NCBI GenBank assembly: GCA_040905665.1
Contig: JBBDRD010000026.1
Span: 51,726 to 115,725, forward strand
DNA length: 64,000 nucleotides
DNA from: DASVCN01 sp040905665
GTDB lineage: Bacteria > Deinococcota > Deinococci > Deinococcales > Trueperaceae
Direction: 5' to 3'
In this document: positions 40,980 to 49,075 of the stretch, piece after piece
How the letters are laid out: every line of letters starts with the position of its first letter
Numbering within the stretch: position 1 is the first letter of the stretch
Position numbers and translations under genes: made by a program
Notes under the pieces: model-generated
Database searches by the model: none
Seen by the model: the letters and a program-made list of their open reading frames with translations, nothing else
Told to the model about the DNA's origin: nothing

Positions 40980-42170
40980 TCAGAGCCTCGGCAACGTCAC
41001 GCCCCTCTGCCCCTGGTACTTGCCCTTACGGTCGGCGTAAGTGGTCTCGGGTCGTTCACCCTTGAAGAAGAGCAGCTGAACAATACCCTCGTTCGCATAG
41101 ACCTTGGCGGGGAGCGGCGTGGTGTTCGAGAGCTCGAGCGTTACATGCCCCTCCCAGCCAGGTTCCAAGGGCGTTACGTTTGCGACGATGCCGCAGTTCT
41201 GAACGAAGACGCCGGCTTCGAGGGCAAAGTTACCGGCCTCCGGTACTGTAAGACAAAAGACATCTTCTTCAGTCTTGAGCGATCGGACAGAAACAACTTT
41301 GTGGTTCCGCTTGCTAATGGGCCCTTGGCCCCGGAAGGACCTTATGTCGTCGGGAAACCGCCGAAACACCGATCGGTCGCACTGCAACATGCGTGCAGCT
41401 CCTCGTATGGAACCAGTAGCATTCAAGGCAGACCGCACCTCGTTCCGCAAATTCCAATTGTCTGCGAGCCGGTGCGTTGGGTAGAGATAGCCGGTGAGCG
41501 GAAGGTACACCATCTCGTAGCCGCGCGCGACCGACCGGTACAACGGCATGAGCGACGTCTCGGGGAGGAGTTCGGCTGCCTCGATCATCCGCCCGTCACG
41601 GGTGAGGAATTTGTGATCGCACGTGCAGTGAATACACTCTCCACTGTCGAGCGAAACTTCCACGATGTCGTCACTCCCCACATGACGTGGATTATCCAGG
41701 AGGGTAACCATCATCTCGCCATGCTGTCCGATCGAGTATCCGAAGAACTGCTCCCCCTCACGGTGACGATCAGCCATCTCTTCGATGGTAGGCGATGTGC
41801 CATCGACGAGGGCAACGCGAGTGTCCCCGCGAAAACAACGTGCATAGCTGCTCTTTCCGAGAGCAACCACCATCACGTCCTCGGGGATCCGCAAGTACTC
41901 GATCGATCGCGTGAGGACGAACGAGTTCGGCGGGATGATGCAGGTCTCACCGTGAGCTTCGACCAGCGAATCGGTGCTGAAGTTCTTTGGATCGACCACG
42001 GTATTGAAGGCGTTCACGAAGATGCGCCAGTCGGGCGCGGCGCGCAAGTCGTAACCGAAGCTGGAGAGGCCGTAAGAGATGACGCCCTCGCGTACCAAGC
42101 CGTCACTGAACGGCTCGATCATTCCCTTTAGTGCTTGCTCGCGGATCCATCGGTCGGGCTGGATGGTCAT
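40980..42170 (-). CDS. dcd: dCTP deaminase interrupted by an intein
   Basis: dCTP deaminase converts dCTP to dUTP in pyrimidine nucleotide synthesis. The two exteins (residues 1-111 and 326-396) join to a protein of 182 residues, the normal size, with S-D-G-L-V-R/S-Y-G-L-S-S-F-G-Y-D-L-R near the start and, after splicing, G-K-S-S-Y-A-R-C-G-I-V-A-N-V-T-P-L-E-P-G, then the catalytic Glu in H-V-T-L-E. The intein sits exactly in this nucleotide-binding motif, between Arg and Cys, so only the spliced form can be active. The start is ATG 42170, 5 nt after a TACACT box (42176-42181), leaderless. coaX is divergent upstream. Confidence 0.93.
   Translation of the reverse strand: MTIQPDRWIREQALKGMIEPFSDGLVREGVISYGLSSFGYDLRAAPDWRIFVNAFNTVVDPKNFSTDSLVEAHGETCIIPPNSFVLTRSIEYLRIPEDVMVVALGKSSYARCFRGDTRVALVDGTSPTIEEMADRHREGEQFFGYSIGQHGEMMVTLLDNPRHVGSDDIVEVSLDSGECIHCTCDHKFLTRDGRMIEAAELLPETSLMPLYRSVARGYEMVYLPLTGYLYPTHRLADNWNLRNEVRSALNATGSIRGAARMLQCDRSVFRRFPDDIRSFRGQGPISKRNHKVVSVRSLKTEEDVFCLTVPEAGNFALEAGVFVQNCGIVANVTPLEPGWEGHVTLELSNTTPLPAKVYANEGIVQLLFFKGERPETTYADRKGKYQGQRGVTLPRL
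41196..41837 (-). mobile_element. Mini-intein in dcd with remnants of a homing endonuclease
   Basis: The 214-residue intein begins at Cys112 of the precursor (C-F-R-G-D-T-R-V-A-L, block A), has block B with the T-x-x-H motif (C-I-H-C-T-C-D-H-K-F-L-T), block F (V-F-C-L-T-V-P-E-A-G-N-F-A-L-E-A-G) and block G G-V-F-V-Q-N followed by Cys326 of the extein. The penultimate residue is Gln rather than the more common His. Between B and F lies about 110 residues that resemble the two ends of an HNH-type homing endonuclease (G-Y-L-Y-P-T-H-R-L-A-D-N-W-N and S-I-R-G-A-A-R-M-L-Q-C-D-R-S-V-F-R-R), with the HNH core absent. It should still splice but no longer home. Confidence 0.88.
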
Positions 42171-42258
42171 GTGCAAGTGTACCAACGGACCCGGGCATCG
42201 ACCTGCGGGAGTAGGCGATAATCGACCAGGGCCGGAGGTAAGCGCATTCCCTCACCGG

Positions 42259-42264
42259 TATAGT
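42259..42264 (+). promoter_or_regulatory. TANNNT -10 box, leaderless coaX
   Basis: TATAGT ends exactly 6 nt before ATG 42271. Confidence 0.55.
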
Positions 42265-42270
42265 TGCGCC

Positions 42271-43044
42271 ATGCTCCTGGCCGTTGACGTCGGCAACACC
42301 TCAACCGTAATGGGACTTTTCGATGGGCAGCGCCTGGCCGCCCACTGGCGGGTCGCCACGAACCGTTCGCGCATGGCCGACCAGTACGCCGTGTTCCTCA
42401 AGAGCCTGCTCGAGCTCGAGGATCTGCCGCCGCCTACTCGCGCTCTCATCTCCTCGGTCGCTCCGCCGGTCGAGCGGGAGCTAGCGGCGGCGTTAAAGCG
42501 CTACTGGCGGGCGGAGAGCGCTCTTGTGACCAGCTCAACTCTCGACGGGCTGTTGGCGATCGAAACCGACAACCCGCGGGAGGTGGGGGCGGACCGGCTG
42601 GTCAACGCCATTGCCGCGCTCGAGCGAGAGGCCGATGCGTTCATCGTGGTCGACTTCGGTACCGCAACCAACTTCGACCTGATGGTGAAGCCCAACAGAC
42701 TCCTGGGCGTGGCGCTGGCGCCGGGTCCGTTAGTGGCCGCCGAAGCCCTGTTCACTCGCGCTGCCAAACTGCCACGCGTCGAACTGGTCGCGCCCGCGTC
42801 GGCCGTCGGCAAGAACACGGTCACGGCGCTTCAGTCGGGCCTGGTGTTCGGTTACGCCGAGATGGTGGACGGAATGGTCGAGCGGATTAAGCGCGAGATC
42901 GATCCGGCTTTTCCCAACGTGGAGGTGATAGCCACAGGTGGCTTCGCCGACGTCGTACGTGGTCACTGCCGAAACGTCGACCTCTACGAGCCGCTGCTAA
43001 CCCTGCAGGGGCTACGCCGAATCGCGGACAGGCTAGGTTTGTAG
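42271..43044 (+). CDS. coaX: Type III pantothenate kinase
   Basis: CoaX phosphorylates pantothenate, the first step of coenzyme A synthesis. The 257-residue protein has the ASKHA-fold motifs: M-L-L-A-V-D-V-G-N-T-S-T-V phosphate-1 loop, the pantothenate-site Asp/Arg in G-A-D-R-L-V-N, the second phosphate motif V-V-D-F-G-T-A-T-N-F-D, and the adenosine motif A-T-G-G-F-A. The start ATG 42271 is leaderless behind TATAGT; an open frame upstream from 42079 is antisense to dcd. It ends at a bidirectional hairpin. Confidence 0.94.
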   Translation: MLLAVDVGNTSTVMGLFDGQRLAAHWRVATNRSRMADQYAVFLKSLLELEDLPPPTRALISSVAPPVERELAAALKRYWRAESALVTSSTLDGLLAIETDNPREVGADRLVNAIAALEREADAFIVVDFGTATNFDLMVKPNRLLGVALAPGPLVAAEALFTRAAKLPRVELVAPASAVGKNTVTALQSGLVFGYAEMVDGMVERIKREIDPAFPNVEVIATGGFADVVRGHCRNVDLYEPLLTLQGLRRIADRLGL

Positions 43045-43054
43045 GCATAGAAGT

Positions 43055-43080
43055 GGGCCGCGCATCAGATTGCGCGACCC
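43055..43080. terminator. Hairpin between convergent coaX and the outer-membrane gene
   Basis: Arms GGGcCGCGC (43055-43063) and GCGCGaCCC (43072-43080) pair with one mismatch around an 8-nt loop. No clear T-run follows on either strand. Position between convergent stops supports a bidirectional terminator. Confidence 0.5.
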
Positions 43081-43106
43081 TCCTCAAAACCATTGACCCG
43101 TTGCTG

Positions 43107-43574
43107 CTAGAACCGGTAGTTGAATCCAACCGCCCCGCCAAAGGTGGGGATCTGGCTCGGGCGGCCGATGCCGATCGCACCTCCCAGAGAGAATTCGGCG
43201 AAAATTCCAAGCTCCTCCAGGTCGAGGTCCGAGAAGACGAACTCTCCGCCTGCAAGCCCGTGTACCTCGAACAGTGCGCCGCTACCGCCGAACTCCAGTG
43301 CGGGCCCGCCGCCCAGGTAAACGACGAACGGAGACTCGACATGCACGGTCTCCAGCACATCGAAACCGACCCCAAAATTGACGTTGCTGCCGCGCACGCG
43401 CAGGTTGGCACTTATCCGGCCGTCGGTTGTGGGCGAGAACATGTTCCCGATCCCGTAGTGAATGGTTACGCCCAGTGGGTAACCGGTCCTCAGGCCGACC
43501 CAATTCTGGGCCTGTGCCGTGCCCAGGGCCAGCATCAGGAGCAGGCCGAGGGGGATGACGCGTCGCAACAACAT
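43107..43574 (-). CDS. Small outer-membrane beta-barrel protein of unknown function
   Basis: A 155-residue precursor with a signal peptide (about residues 1-22, I-P-L-G-L-L-L-M-L-A-L-G-T-A-Q-A) and a mature part of alternating hydrophobic beta-strands rich in Gly and aromatic residues, ending in the F-N-Y-R-F strand typical of outer-membrane barrels with a terminal Phe. About eight strands can be counted, an OmpX/OmpW size. ATG 43574 has a strong AAGGAGG 7 nt upstream; the frame is open further without support. Deinococcota have a second membrane, so such a barrel is plausible. Confidence 0.72.
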   Translation of the reverse strand: MLLRRVIPLGLLLMLALGTAQAQNWVGLRTGYPLGVTIHYGIGNMFSPTTDGRISANLRVRGSNVNFGVGFDVLETVHVESPFVVYLGGGPALEFGGSGALFEVHGLAGGEFVFSDLDLEELGIFAEFSLGGAIGIGRPSQIPTFGGAVGFNYRF

Positions 43575-43698
43575 ATTCGTCCTCCTTAGATGAACTACCT
43601 TCGGCAGTCTAGCTAGAGTAGTCGTGAGCTGAACGTGAGATTGGCCCCTATGACCGGCAGAATCGGCGCCGAGCCGGGCCGGCGGACGGCACTGCAAG

Positions 43699-44520
43699 TC
43701 ACACCAGCCGGCGCCGAATTCGCGAGCTGACCGCGTCGACAACGATGATCACGCCCACGATCACTATCAGCAGCATCGAGACTTCATCCCATCGGCGAAA
43801 CTGAATCCGCTGAATCATAGGCAGCCCAATGCCACCTGCTCCCACCAGGCCGAGGATGGTAGCGGCCCTCAGGTTGATCTCGAAGCGGTAGAGAGTGGTC
43901 GACGCGAACTCGGGCAGAACCTGAGGCACTACCGAGTAGAAGAAGACATGGAGCGAGTTGCCTCCGGCCGCACGGATCGCTTCGCTAGGACCGGGATCGA
44001 TCGACTCGATCACGTCTCCGAACAGCTTGCCCAGGAAGCCGATCGAGTGAATGCCCATGGCCATGATGCCGGCGGTGGGACCCGGTCCGGCGGCGACGAC
44101 GAAAATGATCGCCAGGAGAATCTCGGGGAAGGTACGAATAGCAACCAGCAGGGTCTTGCCCGGATAGGAGCCTCCCGTGCCGCCCATCAGGTTGCCAGCC
44201 GCCAGGAAAGAGAGCGGGAAGGCCAGGACAGCCCCGATGGTAGTACCCAGGACCGCCATGAAAAAGGTCTCGGCCATGGAGCTCACGGCCAAAGGTCCCG
44301 TTTCCCAGTTCGGACTGATGAAACCTCGCAGCAGCCTCACCATGTTGTTCCGCAGGCCGTCAACTACTCGGTCCCAGGCGGGAAGGTCGAGAGTCAACAG
44401 GCTAAGGACGGCGAGTGCAACGACGCCCAGGACGATCAGGTATTGCAGGGCGATGCCACGACGGGCGCGGGCTGGACGAGGCGGCAGAGTTGCCGCGCTA
44501 GGGGCCGTGTCCTGCGCCAT
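43699..44520 (-). CDS. phnE: Phosphonate-type ABC transporter permease (second PhnE)
   Basis: A 273-residue membrane protein with about six segments and the PhnE patterns E-T-F-F-M-A-V-L-G-T, the coupling loop E-A-I-R-A-A-G-G-N-S, Y-R-F-E-I-N-L-R-A-A-T-I-L-G-L-V-G-A-G-G-I-G. Two different PhnE proteins form the permease here, a common arrangement for phosphonate, phosphite or hypophosphite importers. ATG 44520 shares its A with the stop of the first phnE (TGATG), so the two are co-translated. Confidence 0.9.
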   Translation of the reverse strand: MAQDTAPSAATLPPRPARARRGIALQYLIVLGVVALAVLSLLTLDLPAWDRVVDGLRNNMVRLLRGFISPNWETGPLAVSSMAETFFMAVLGTTIGAVLAFPLSFLAAGNLMGGTGGSYPGKTLLVAIRTFPEILLAIIFVVAAGPGPTAGIMAMGIHSIGFLGKLFGDVIESIDPGPSEAIRAAGGNSLHVFFYSVVPQVLPEFASTTLYRFEINLRAATILGLVGAGGIGLPMIQRIQFRRWDEVSMLLIVIVGVIIVVDAVSSRIRRRLV

Positions 44521-45299
44521 CAGAGCAACCTCGAACGGAGGTAGATCGACGCCGAATCGATGAGCAGCACCACAGCGAAGATGACGATGATCAACACCGC
44601 GATTCCGCCGTAATCGAAGAAGTTCAAGTACCGGTTGAGCAGTTGACCGAGGCCACCCGCCCCTACGAGGCCCAGCACGGTCGAGGCTCGTACGTTGATC
44701 TCGAAGACGTAGAGCACATAGGACGTCATCGTGGCGGAGATCTGCGGCAATACCGAATACACGATCATCCGGTTTCGTCCCGCGCCGGTCGCGCGCAGCG
44801 CCTCCAGCGGACCCGGGTCCACGGCCTCGACCGTCTCCGAGGCAAGTTTGGCGAGGACCGCCATGGTGAAGATGGTGAGCGCCACCACGCCCGGTAGGGG
44901 TCCTATCGAGAGGATAGGGGCGAGGATCGCTGCGTAGAGCAGGTCGGGGATGCTGCGAATGAGGGTGAGTATGCTGCGCGCTACCCACATCACCGGGGTG
45001 TTGACGGTGGTGTTGAAAGAGGCAAGGAAGATGAGGGGAGCCGCCAGCAAGGTGCCAAAGACCGTGCCCAGGTAGGCGATCTGCAACGTCTCGAGCAGGG
45101 GCGCCCATATTTCCGGCAGGGCCCGCCAGTCGGGGCTTAGACGCAGGAAGAAGCCGAAGAAGTCGTTGGCGCCGGTCCACAGGTCGCTCAACGAGAAGTC
45201 TGTTTGCCGTGCAGACACCCACAGAAGGGCGACGATAATCGCCAGCGTCCCGAGGGTGAGCAGCCGTGCCGCTGTTGCCGGCGCCTTAGGCTGCTCCAC
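44520..45299 (-). CDS. phnE: Phosphonate-type ABC transporter permease (first PhnE)
   Basis: A 259-residue PhnE-type permease with E-T-L-Q-I-A-Y-L-G-T, I-P-D-L-L-Y-A, E-A-L-R-A-T-G-A-G and V-F-E-I-N-V-R-A-S-T-V-L-G-L-V-G-A-G-G-L-G. GTG 45299 is chosen as start; it overlaps the end of phnC by 14 nt. The open frame extends upstream to 45356 inside phnC without a ribosome site. Confidence 0.9.
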   Translation of the reverse strand: MEQPKAPATAARLLTLGTLAIIVALLWVSARQTDFSLSDLWTGANDFFGFFLRLSPDWRALPEIWAPLLETLQIAYLGTVFGTLLAAPLIFLASFNTTVNTPVMWVARSILTLIRSIPDLLYAAILAPILSIGPLPGVVALTIFTMAVLAKLASETVEAVDPGPLEALRATGAGRNRMIVYSVLPQISATMTSYVLYVFEINVRASTVLGLVGAGGLGQLLNRYLNFFDYGGIAVLIIVIFAVVLLIDSASIYLRSRLL

Positions 45300-46056
45300 G
45301 AATGTCGTGCTCCTCGTCGATTGCCCGCCCGTAGATGCGTTCGAACACGGCGTCACTTGCTTCCTCGGGAGTGCCGTCGAAGACTATCTCTCCGGCGTTC
45401 ATGCCCACGATTCGGTCTGCATACTCGCGGGCCATGTCGATGAAGTGGAGGTTGACCAGGGTGGTGATCCCGTCCTCCCCGGAGATCCTCTTGAGGTCAC
45501 GCATGACGGCGTGGGAGGTGGGAGGGTCGAGGGAAGCCACGGGCTCGTCGGCGAGCATGATGCCGGGCTTCTGGGCCAGCGCCCGCGCAATGCCCACGCG
45601 CTGCTGTTGACCGCCCGATAGTGCGTCTGCCCGCACGTACGCCTTCTCCGGGATTCCTACACGGCGCAGCGATGCGTGGGCCAGGGCGAGGTCGTCGCGA
45701 GAAAAGATGCCCATCAGGCTGAGCAGGGCGTTGTTATCTCCCAGCCTGCCGGCGAGCACGTTCCTGAGTACGGTGCTCCTCTTGACCAGGTTGAAGGTCT
45801 GGAAGATCATGCCGATCTCGGATCGCAATTTGCGCAGCTCGGCACCGTTCGCTCTCGTGACGGAACGATCGTCAACGAGCACTTCGCCCCTGGTAGGTGC
45901 GACTAGATTGTTAACGGTGCGGATGAGGGTCGACTTACCGGCGCCGGAAAGGCCGACGATGACGACGAACTGGCCGCGGGGTATCTCGAGGTTTACGCCT
46001 TTGAGGGCTTCTAGTCCATTAGGGTATACGACCTGAACGTCGCGAAACTCGATCAT
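45286..46056 (-). CDS. phnC: Phosphonate-type ABC transporter ATPase
   Basis: A 256-residue ATPase: Walker A G-L-S-G-A-G-K-S-T, a Q-loop in I-F-Q-T-F-N-L-V, signature L-S-G-G-Q-Q-Q-R-V, Walker B I-M-L-A-D-E-P-V-A-S-L-D, and the switch His in N-L-H-F-I-D. The S-G-G-Q-Q-Q-R form and F-N-L-V segment are typical of PhnC. ATG 46056 has a TAGACT box 11 nt upstream, so the gene may also have its own promoter after the hairpin that separates it from phnD. Confidence 0.92.
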   Translation of the reverse strand: MIEFRDVQVVYPNGLEALKGVNLEIPRGQFVVIVGLSGAGKSTLIRTVNNLVAPTRGEVLVDDRSVTRANGAELRKLRSEIGMIFQTFNLVKRSTVLRNVLAGRLGDNNALLSLMGIFSRDDLALAHASLRRVGIPEKAYVRADALSGGQQQRVGIARALAQKPGIMLADEPVASLDPPTSHAVMRDLKRISGEDGITTLVNLHFIDMAREYADRIVGMNAGEIVFDGTPEEASDAVFERIYGRAIDEEHDIRGAA

Positions 46057-46130
46057 ACGCGGTATCGAGTCTAGCCCATCGGCCCGCTGTACGCGGCCAA
46101 CCCGCGTCGCCAGGCGAAGCCCCAATAGAG

Positions 46131-46162
46131 GCGGGAGGAGCCTCCTCGGAGACTCCTCCCGC
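46131..46162. terminator. Strong hairpin between phnD and phnC
   Basis: Arms GCGGGAGGAG (46131-46140) and CTCCTCCCGC (46153-46162) pair perfectly around a 12-nt loop, which can itself pair further. On the minus strand it follows the phnD stop by about 17 nt. No T-run follows, so partial termination or mRNA stabilisation that favours the binding protein over the permease genes is likely. Confidence 0.65.
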
Positions 46163-46179
46163 TGAAACCGTTGAATCGA

Positions 46180-47043
46180 CTAGCGTTCGAATTCGGCTGA
46201 AACCTCACGCACGACGTCGTACGCGCTCGGATCGACCGGAGCGAAGCCGGTCACGTTGAACAGCTCATTGGTGAGGGCCTTGCCCTCCTCGGTGTCGGCG
46301 ATTTCGATCAGCGCTTGCTGGATCTGCATCTTGAGTTCTTCGTCGAGACCCGCCCGCACTACGGCGCCGTCGTTGGGGATGTCCTGGGTGTAACCGAGGA
46401 TGCATACCTCTTCCATCACATCGGGGAAGTCGCCTTCGATGGCGGTGCGCGCATCATTGAACGAGGTGGCGACGTCGACATCACCGTTGTAGACAGCCAG
46501 CACCGCGGCGTCGTGGGAGCCGGCGAAGGTGGCGTTCATGTCCGTGTTCGCATCGATGCCGAACTCGTTCTTCAGTTGGACGTAGGGAAACTGATAGCCG
46601 GAGGCGGAACCGGGATCGACGAAGGCGATGGTCTTGCCCTCGAGATCCTCGAAGCTCTCGATACCGCTGTCGCAGCGAATGTTGTATTGCGTTTTGTAGG
46701 TGGTCTCACCGAAACGTACCGACGCAACGATCACCTCGGCACCATGGCGGTCCATCGCCTGCACCAGGGCGGCGGGACCGAACAGGCCGATATCGACGCG
46801 GCCACTGCCCATTGCTTCGACCAGGCCGACGTAGTTGGTGGACACGAAGGTCTCCACGGGGATCAGCAGGCGCTCGCTCAGCATATCGGCGAGCGGGTCG
46901 AGCGAGTCGACGATGCGATCGGCTTCACGGCTGGGAACCATGCCCAGCGTCAGAGTCGAGGGAATCTCGTCCTGCGCCGATGCCGAAGCCGGCACCAGTA
47001 GCAACACTGCAAGGAACATGGACAACAGCAGTTTTACCTTCAC
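46180..47043 (-). CDS. phnD: Phosphonate/phosphite-type ABC transporter binding protein
   Basis: A 287-residue exported protein with a signal peptide (about residues 1-23, L-L-L-S-M-F-L-A-V-L-L-L-V-P-A-S-A-S-A-Q) and the PhnD fold: G-M-V-P-S-R-E-A-D-R-I, V-S-T-N-Y-V-G-L-V-E-A-M-G-S-G-R-V-D-I-G-L-F-G-P-A, and F-V-D-P-G-S-A-S-G-Y-Q-F-P. It delivers phosphonates, phosphite or a related anion to PhnCEE. No C-P lyase, phosphonatase or phosphite dehydrogenase gene is nearby, so the substrate is open. GTG 47043 has AAAGGAGG 5-6 nt upstream. It is first in the operon phnD-phnC-phnE-phnE. Confidence 0.9.
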   Translation of the reverse strand: MKVKLLLSMFLAVLLLVPASASAQDEIPSTLTLGMVPSREADRIVDSLDPLADMLSERLLIPVETFVSTNYVGLVEAMGSGRVDIGLFGPAALVQAMDRHGAEVIVASVRFGETTYKTQYNIRCDSGIESFEDLEGKTIAFVDPGSASGYQFPYVQLKNEFGIDANTDMNATFAGSHDAAVLAVYNGDVDVATSFNDARTAIEGDFPDVMEEVCILGYTQDIPNDGAVVRAGLDEELKMQIQQALIEIADTEEGKALTNELFNVTGFAPVDPSAYDVVREVSAEFER

Positions 47044-47253
47044 GCTTTCCTCCTTTGAACTTCGGGGCCCTATTTGTACCCTGTGACGAATTTAACACGC
47101 CCAGGGGCCGTCGTTAGCCCGATTGGCCTTCACCTTGACCTCATCCTTTTCCCCCGCTATGAGCTGCCATGAAGGGACCGGCGGGCACGATCGCAGCCCT
47201 TGCGGTGGGGTCGGGACTTAGGGGAAACCGTGGCGGCGAGTACACTAAAGGTC

Positions 47254-48951
47254 GTGTTTACTAGGAAGGATGTTTCCGCACAACTCAACGAGGCGGCCCG
47301 CTTGCTGGAGGTTCTCGGGGAGGATCCCTTCCGGGTACGGTCGTTTCAGTCTGCCGCTCGAGCGTTCGAGTCGTACCAGGGGGATGTGGGAGCGCTCTAC
47401 CGCGAAAGCGGCTTTAGGTCGATTCGTGGCGTTGGCGCGGGAACCGACGCGGAGCTTAGGGCGATGTTCGAAGTGGGCGTACTTCCGACCCTGGCCGATT
47501 TGCGGGAGAAGGTGCCCGACGAGGTGAAAGCGATGTTCGCCGTCTCGGGATTGGGCGCGAAGCGGATAGGCCTCCTGTGGCGCAACGATATCGAGGGAAT
47601 CGAAGGAATCATCACAGCTGCCGAGGACGGTCGACTCGCCTCTCTGCCCGGACTGGGCGCCAAGAGCGCGCTGAAGCTGTTGGAAGGCGCCCGGTTCGCG
47701 GCGACGGCGCGGGCCCGAATGCGACTCGACGAGGCGCACCGGCTCTCCGAGGCTATCGTTTCGGCTCTTCATGGCGAGATCGCCGAGGTACGGGCTCAGG
47801 TCGCCGGCGAGTACCGGCGCGGCTTCGAAACGATAGCGGAAATCGACGTAGTCGTTGCCGGACTCGAGAGGGCCACGCTCGTGGACGTGGCTGCCAGACT
47901 GCTCGACGAACGCGACAAGGGCGATGCCGAGGGTTTGAGCGGAAGCTTGATGGGCCGACGGGTGCGTTTCACTCCCACCACCGTCAACGCCTTCGGTGCG
48001 ACGTTGGCGCTTCGTACCGGCAACCACGAGTTCGTCGATACTCTGCTGGAACGTGCCGAACGGATGGGCGTGGACCTGCAGGACCCGGTGGCACGGGACG
48101 GTCTCGACGCTCCCGACGAAGAAACCTTCCTGGCCTGGCTGGGCCTTCCCGGCATTGCGCCGGAACTGAGGGAAAGCGCTGCGCCGATTTCGGTAACCGG
48201 ACTCCTTGAACTGAGCGACGTTCGTGGACTGGTTCACAACCACTCGACCTGGTCCGATGGCGCACTGTCGATTCGGGAGATGGTCTCGGTGGCGAAAGGT
48301 CTGGGCTACCGCTACCTGGCGATGGCCGATCACTCAGGCAGCTCGGTGGTGGCTAATGGCCTCACTCCCGAGAGGGTGGAGGCCCAGGCCGAGGAGATTC
48401 GGGCCATACGCCGGGAGCTGGCCGACCAGGGGAACGACTTCGACCTCCTGCACGGGATCGAGGTCGACATCCTGCCCGACGGTACACTCGACCTACCCGA
48501 CGAGTTGCTGGCTCAGCTCGATTACACGGTGGTGAGCGTGCATCAGAACTTCGGCCTTTCGCGGGAAGCGCAAACGGAACGAGTCGTTCGGGCAGTACAA
48601 AACCCGAACGTGTACATCCTCGGCCACGCTACCGGCAGGCTGCTGCTGCGCCGGCCCGGCTACGACGTCGACCTTCAGGCCGTAATCGAGGCGTGTGCCC
48701 GTACCGGCACGATCATCGAGATCAATGCCAACCCGCGCCGACTGGACCTCGATTGGCGTTGGGTGATACGCGCAAAGGCGCTGGGCTGCCTCTTTTCCAT
48801 CAACCCGGACGCGCATAGCGGCGATGGTTTCGACGACCTGCGCTACGGCGTGACGGTCGCCCGCAAGGCGGGCCTCACCCCCGCAGAGGTGGTCAATACA
48901 GCTTGGAACGGGAGCGGGTTTCTCGACCGGTTGCGTCGACTCCTCCCATAG
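47254..48951 (+). CDS. polX: PolX-type DNA polymerase/PHP protein with altered polymerase active site
   Basis: The 565-residue protein has the bacterial PolX plan: N-terminal 8-kDa and fingers with two helix-hairpin-helix motifs (I-R-G-V-G-A-G and L-P-G-L-G-A-K), palm and thumb (about 155-310), then a PHP domain (about 325-560). The PHP metal motifs are intact: H328-N-H330, A-D-H-S, H-G-I-E-V-D, V-H-Q-N, G-H-A-T-G-R, N-P-D-A-H. In the palm the expected D-x-D reads Glu196-Ile-Asp198, and the third Asp position appears to be Arg238, so polymerase activity is doubtful while PHP 3'-5' exonuclease/phosphoesterase activity may remain. GTG 47254 follows a TACACT box by 7 nt, leaderless. Confidence 0.87.
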   Translation: MFTRKDVSAQLNEAARLLEVLGEDPFRVRSFQSAARAFESYQGDVGALYRESGFRSIRGVGAGTDAELRAMFEVGVLPTLADLREKVPDEVKAMFAVSGLGAKRIGLLWRNDIEGIEGIITAAEDGRLASLPGLGAKSALKLLEGARFAATARARMRLDEAHRLSEAIVSALHGEIAEVRAQVAGEYRRGFETIAEIDVVVAGLERATLVDVAARLLDERDKGDAEGLSGSLMGRRVRFTPTTVNAFGATLALRTGNHEFVDTLLERAERMGVDLQDPVARDGLDAPDEETFLAWLGLPGIAPELRESAAPISVTGLLELSDVRGLVHNHSTWSDGALSIREMVSVAKGLGYRYLAMADHSGSSVVANGLTPERVEAQAEEIRAIRRELADQGNDFDLLHGIEVDILPDGTLDLPDELLAQLDYTVVSVHQNFGLSREAQTERVVRAVQNPNVYILGHATGRLLLRRPGYDVDLQAVIEACARTGTIIEINANPRRLDLDWRWVIRAKALGCLFSINPDAHSGDGFDDLRYGVTVARKAGLTPAEVVNTAWNGSGFLDRLRRLLP

Positions 48952-49075
48952 CGCATACTGTCCCTAGCTAGGCGCGTCCCGCCTATATCCAACTCGACAA
49001 AACATGAGCGCTACTGGTCCCCGCTATCGGACTCGTGGTGCCGTTCCGTCAAGAGCATTGTCAATTAGGAGTCCT

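Noticed and set aside
47080..47100. A CTGTGACGAATTTAACAC stretch upstream of phnD resembling a Pho box
   Set aside because: The match to the enterobacterial consensus is partial and that consensus has no known relevance in this phylum.
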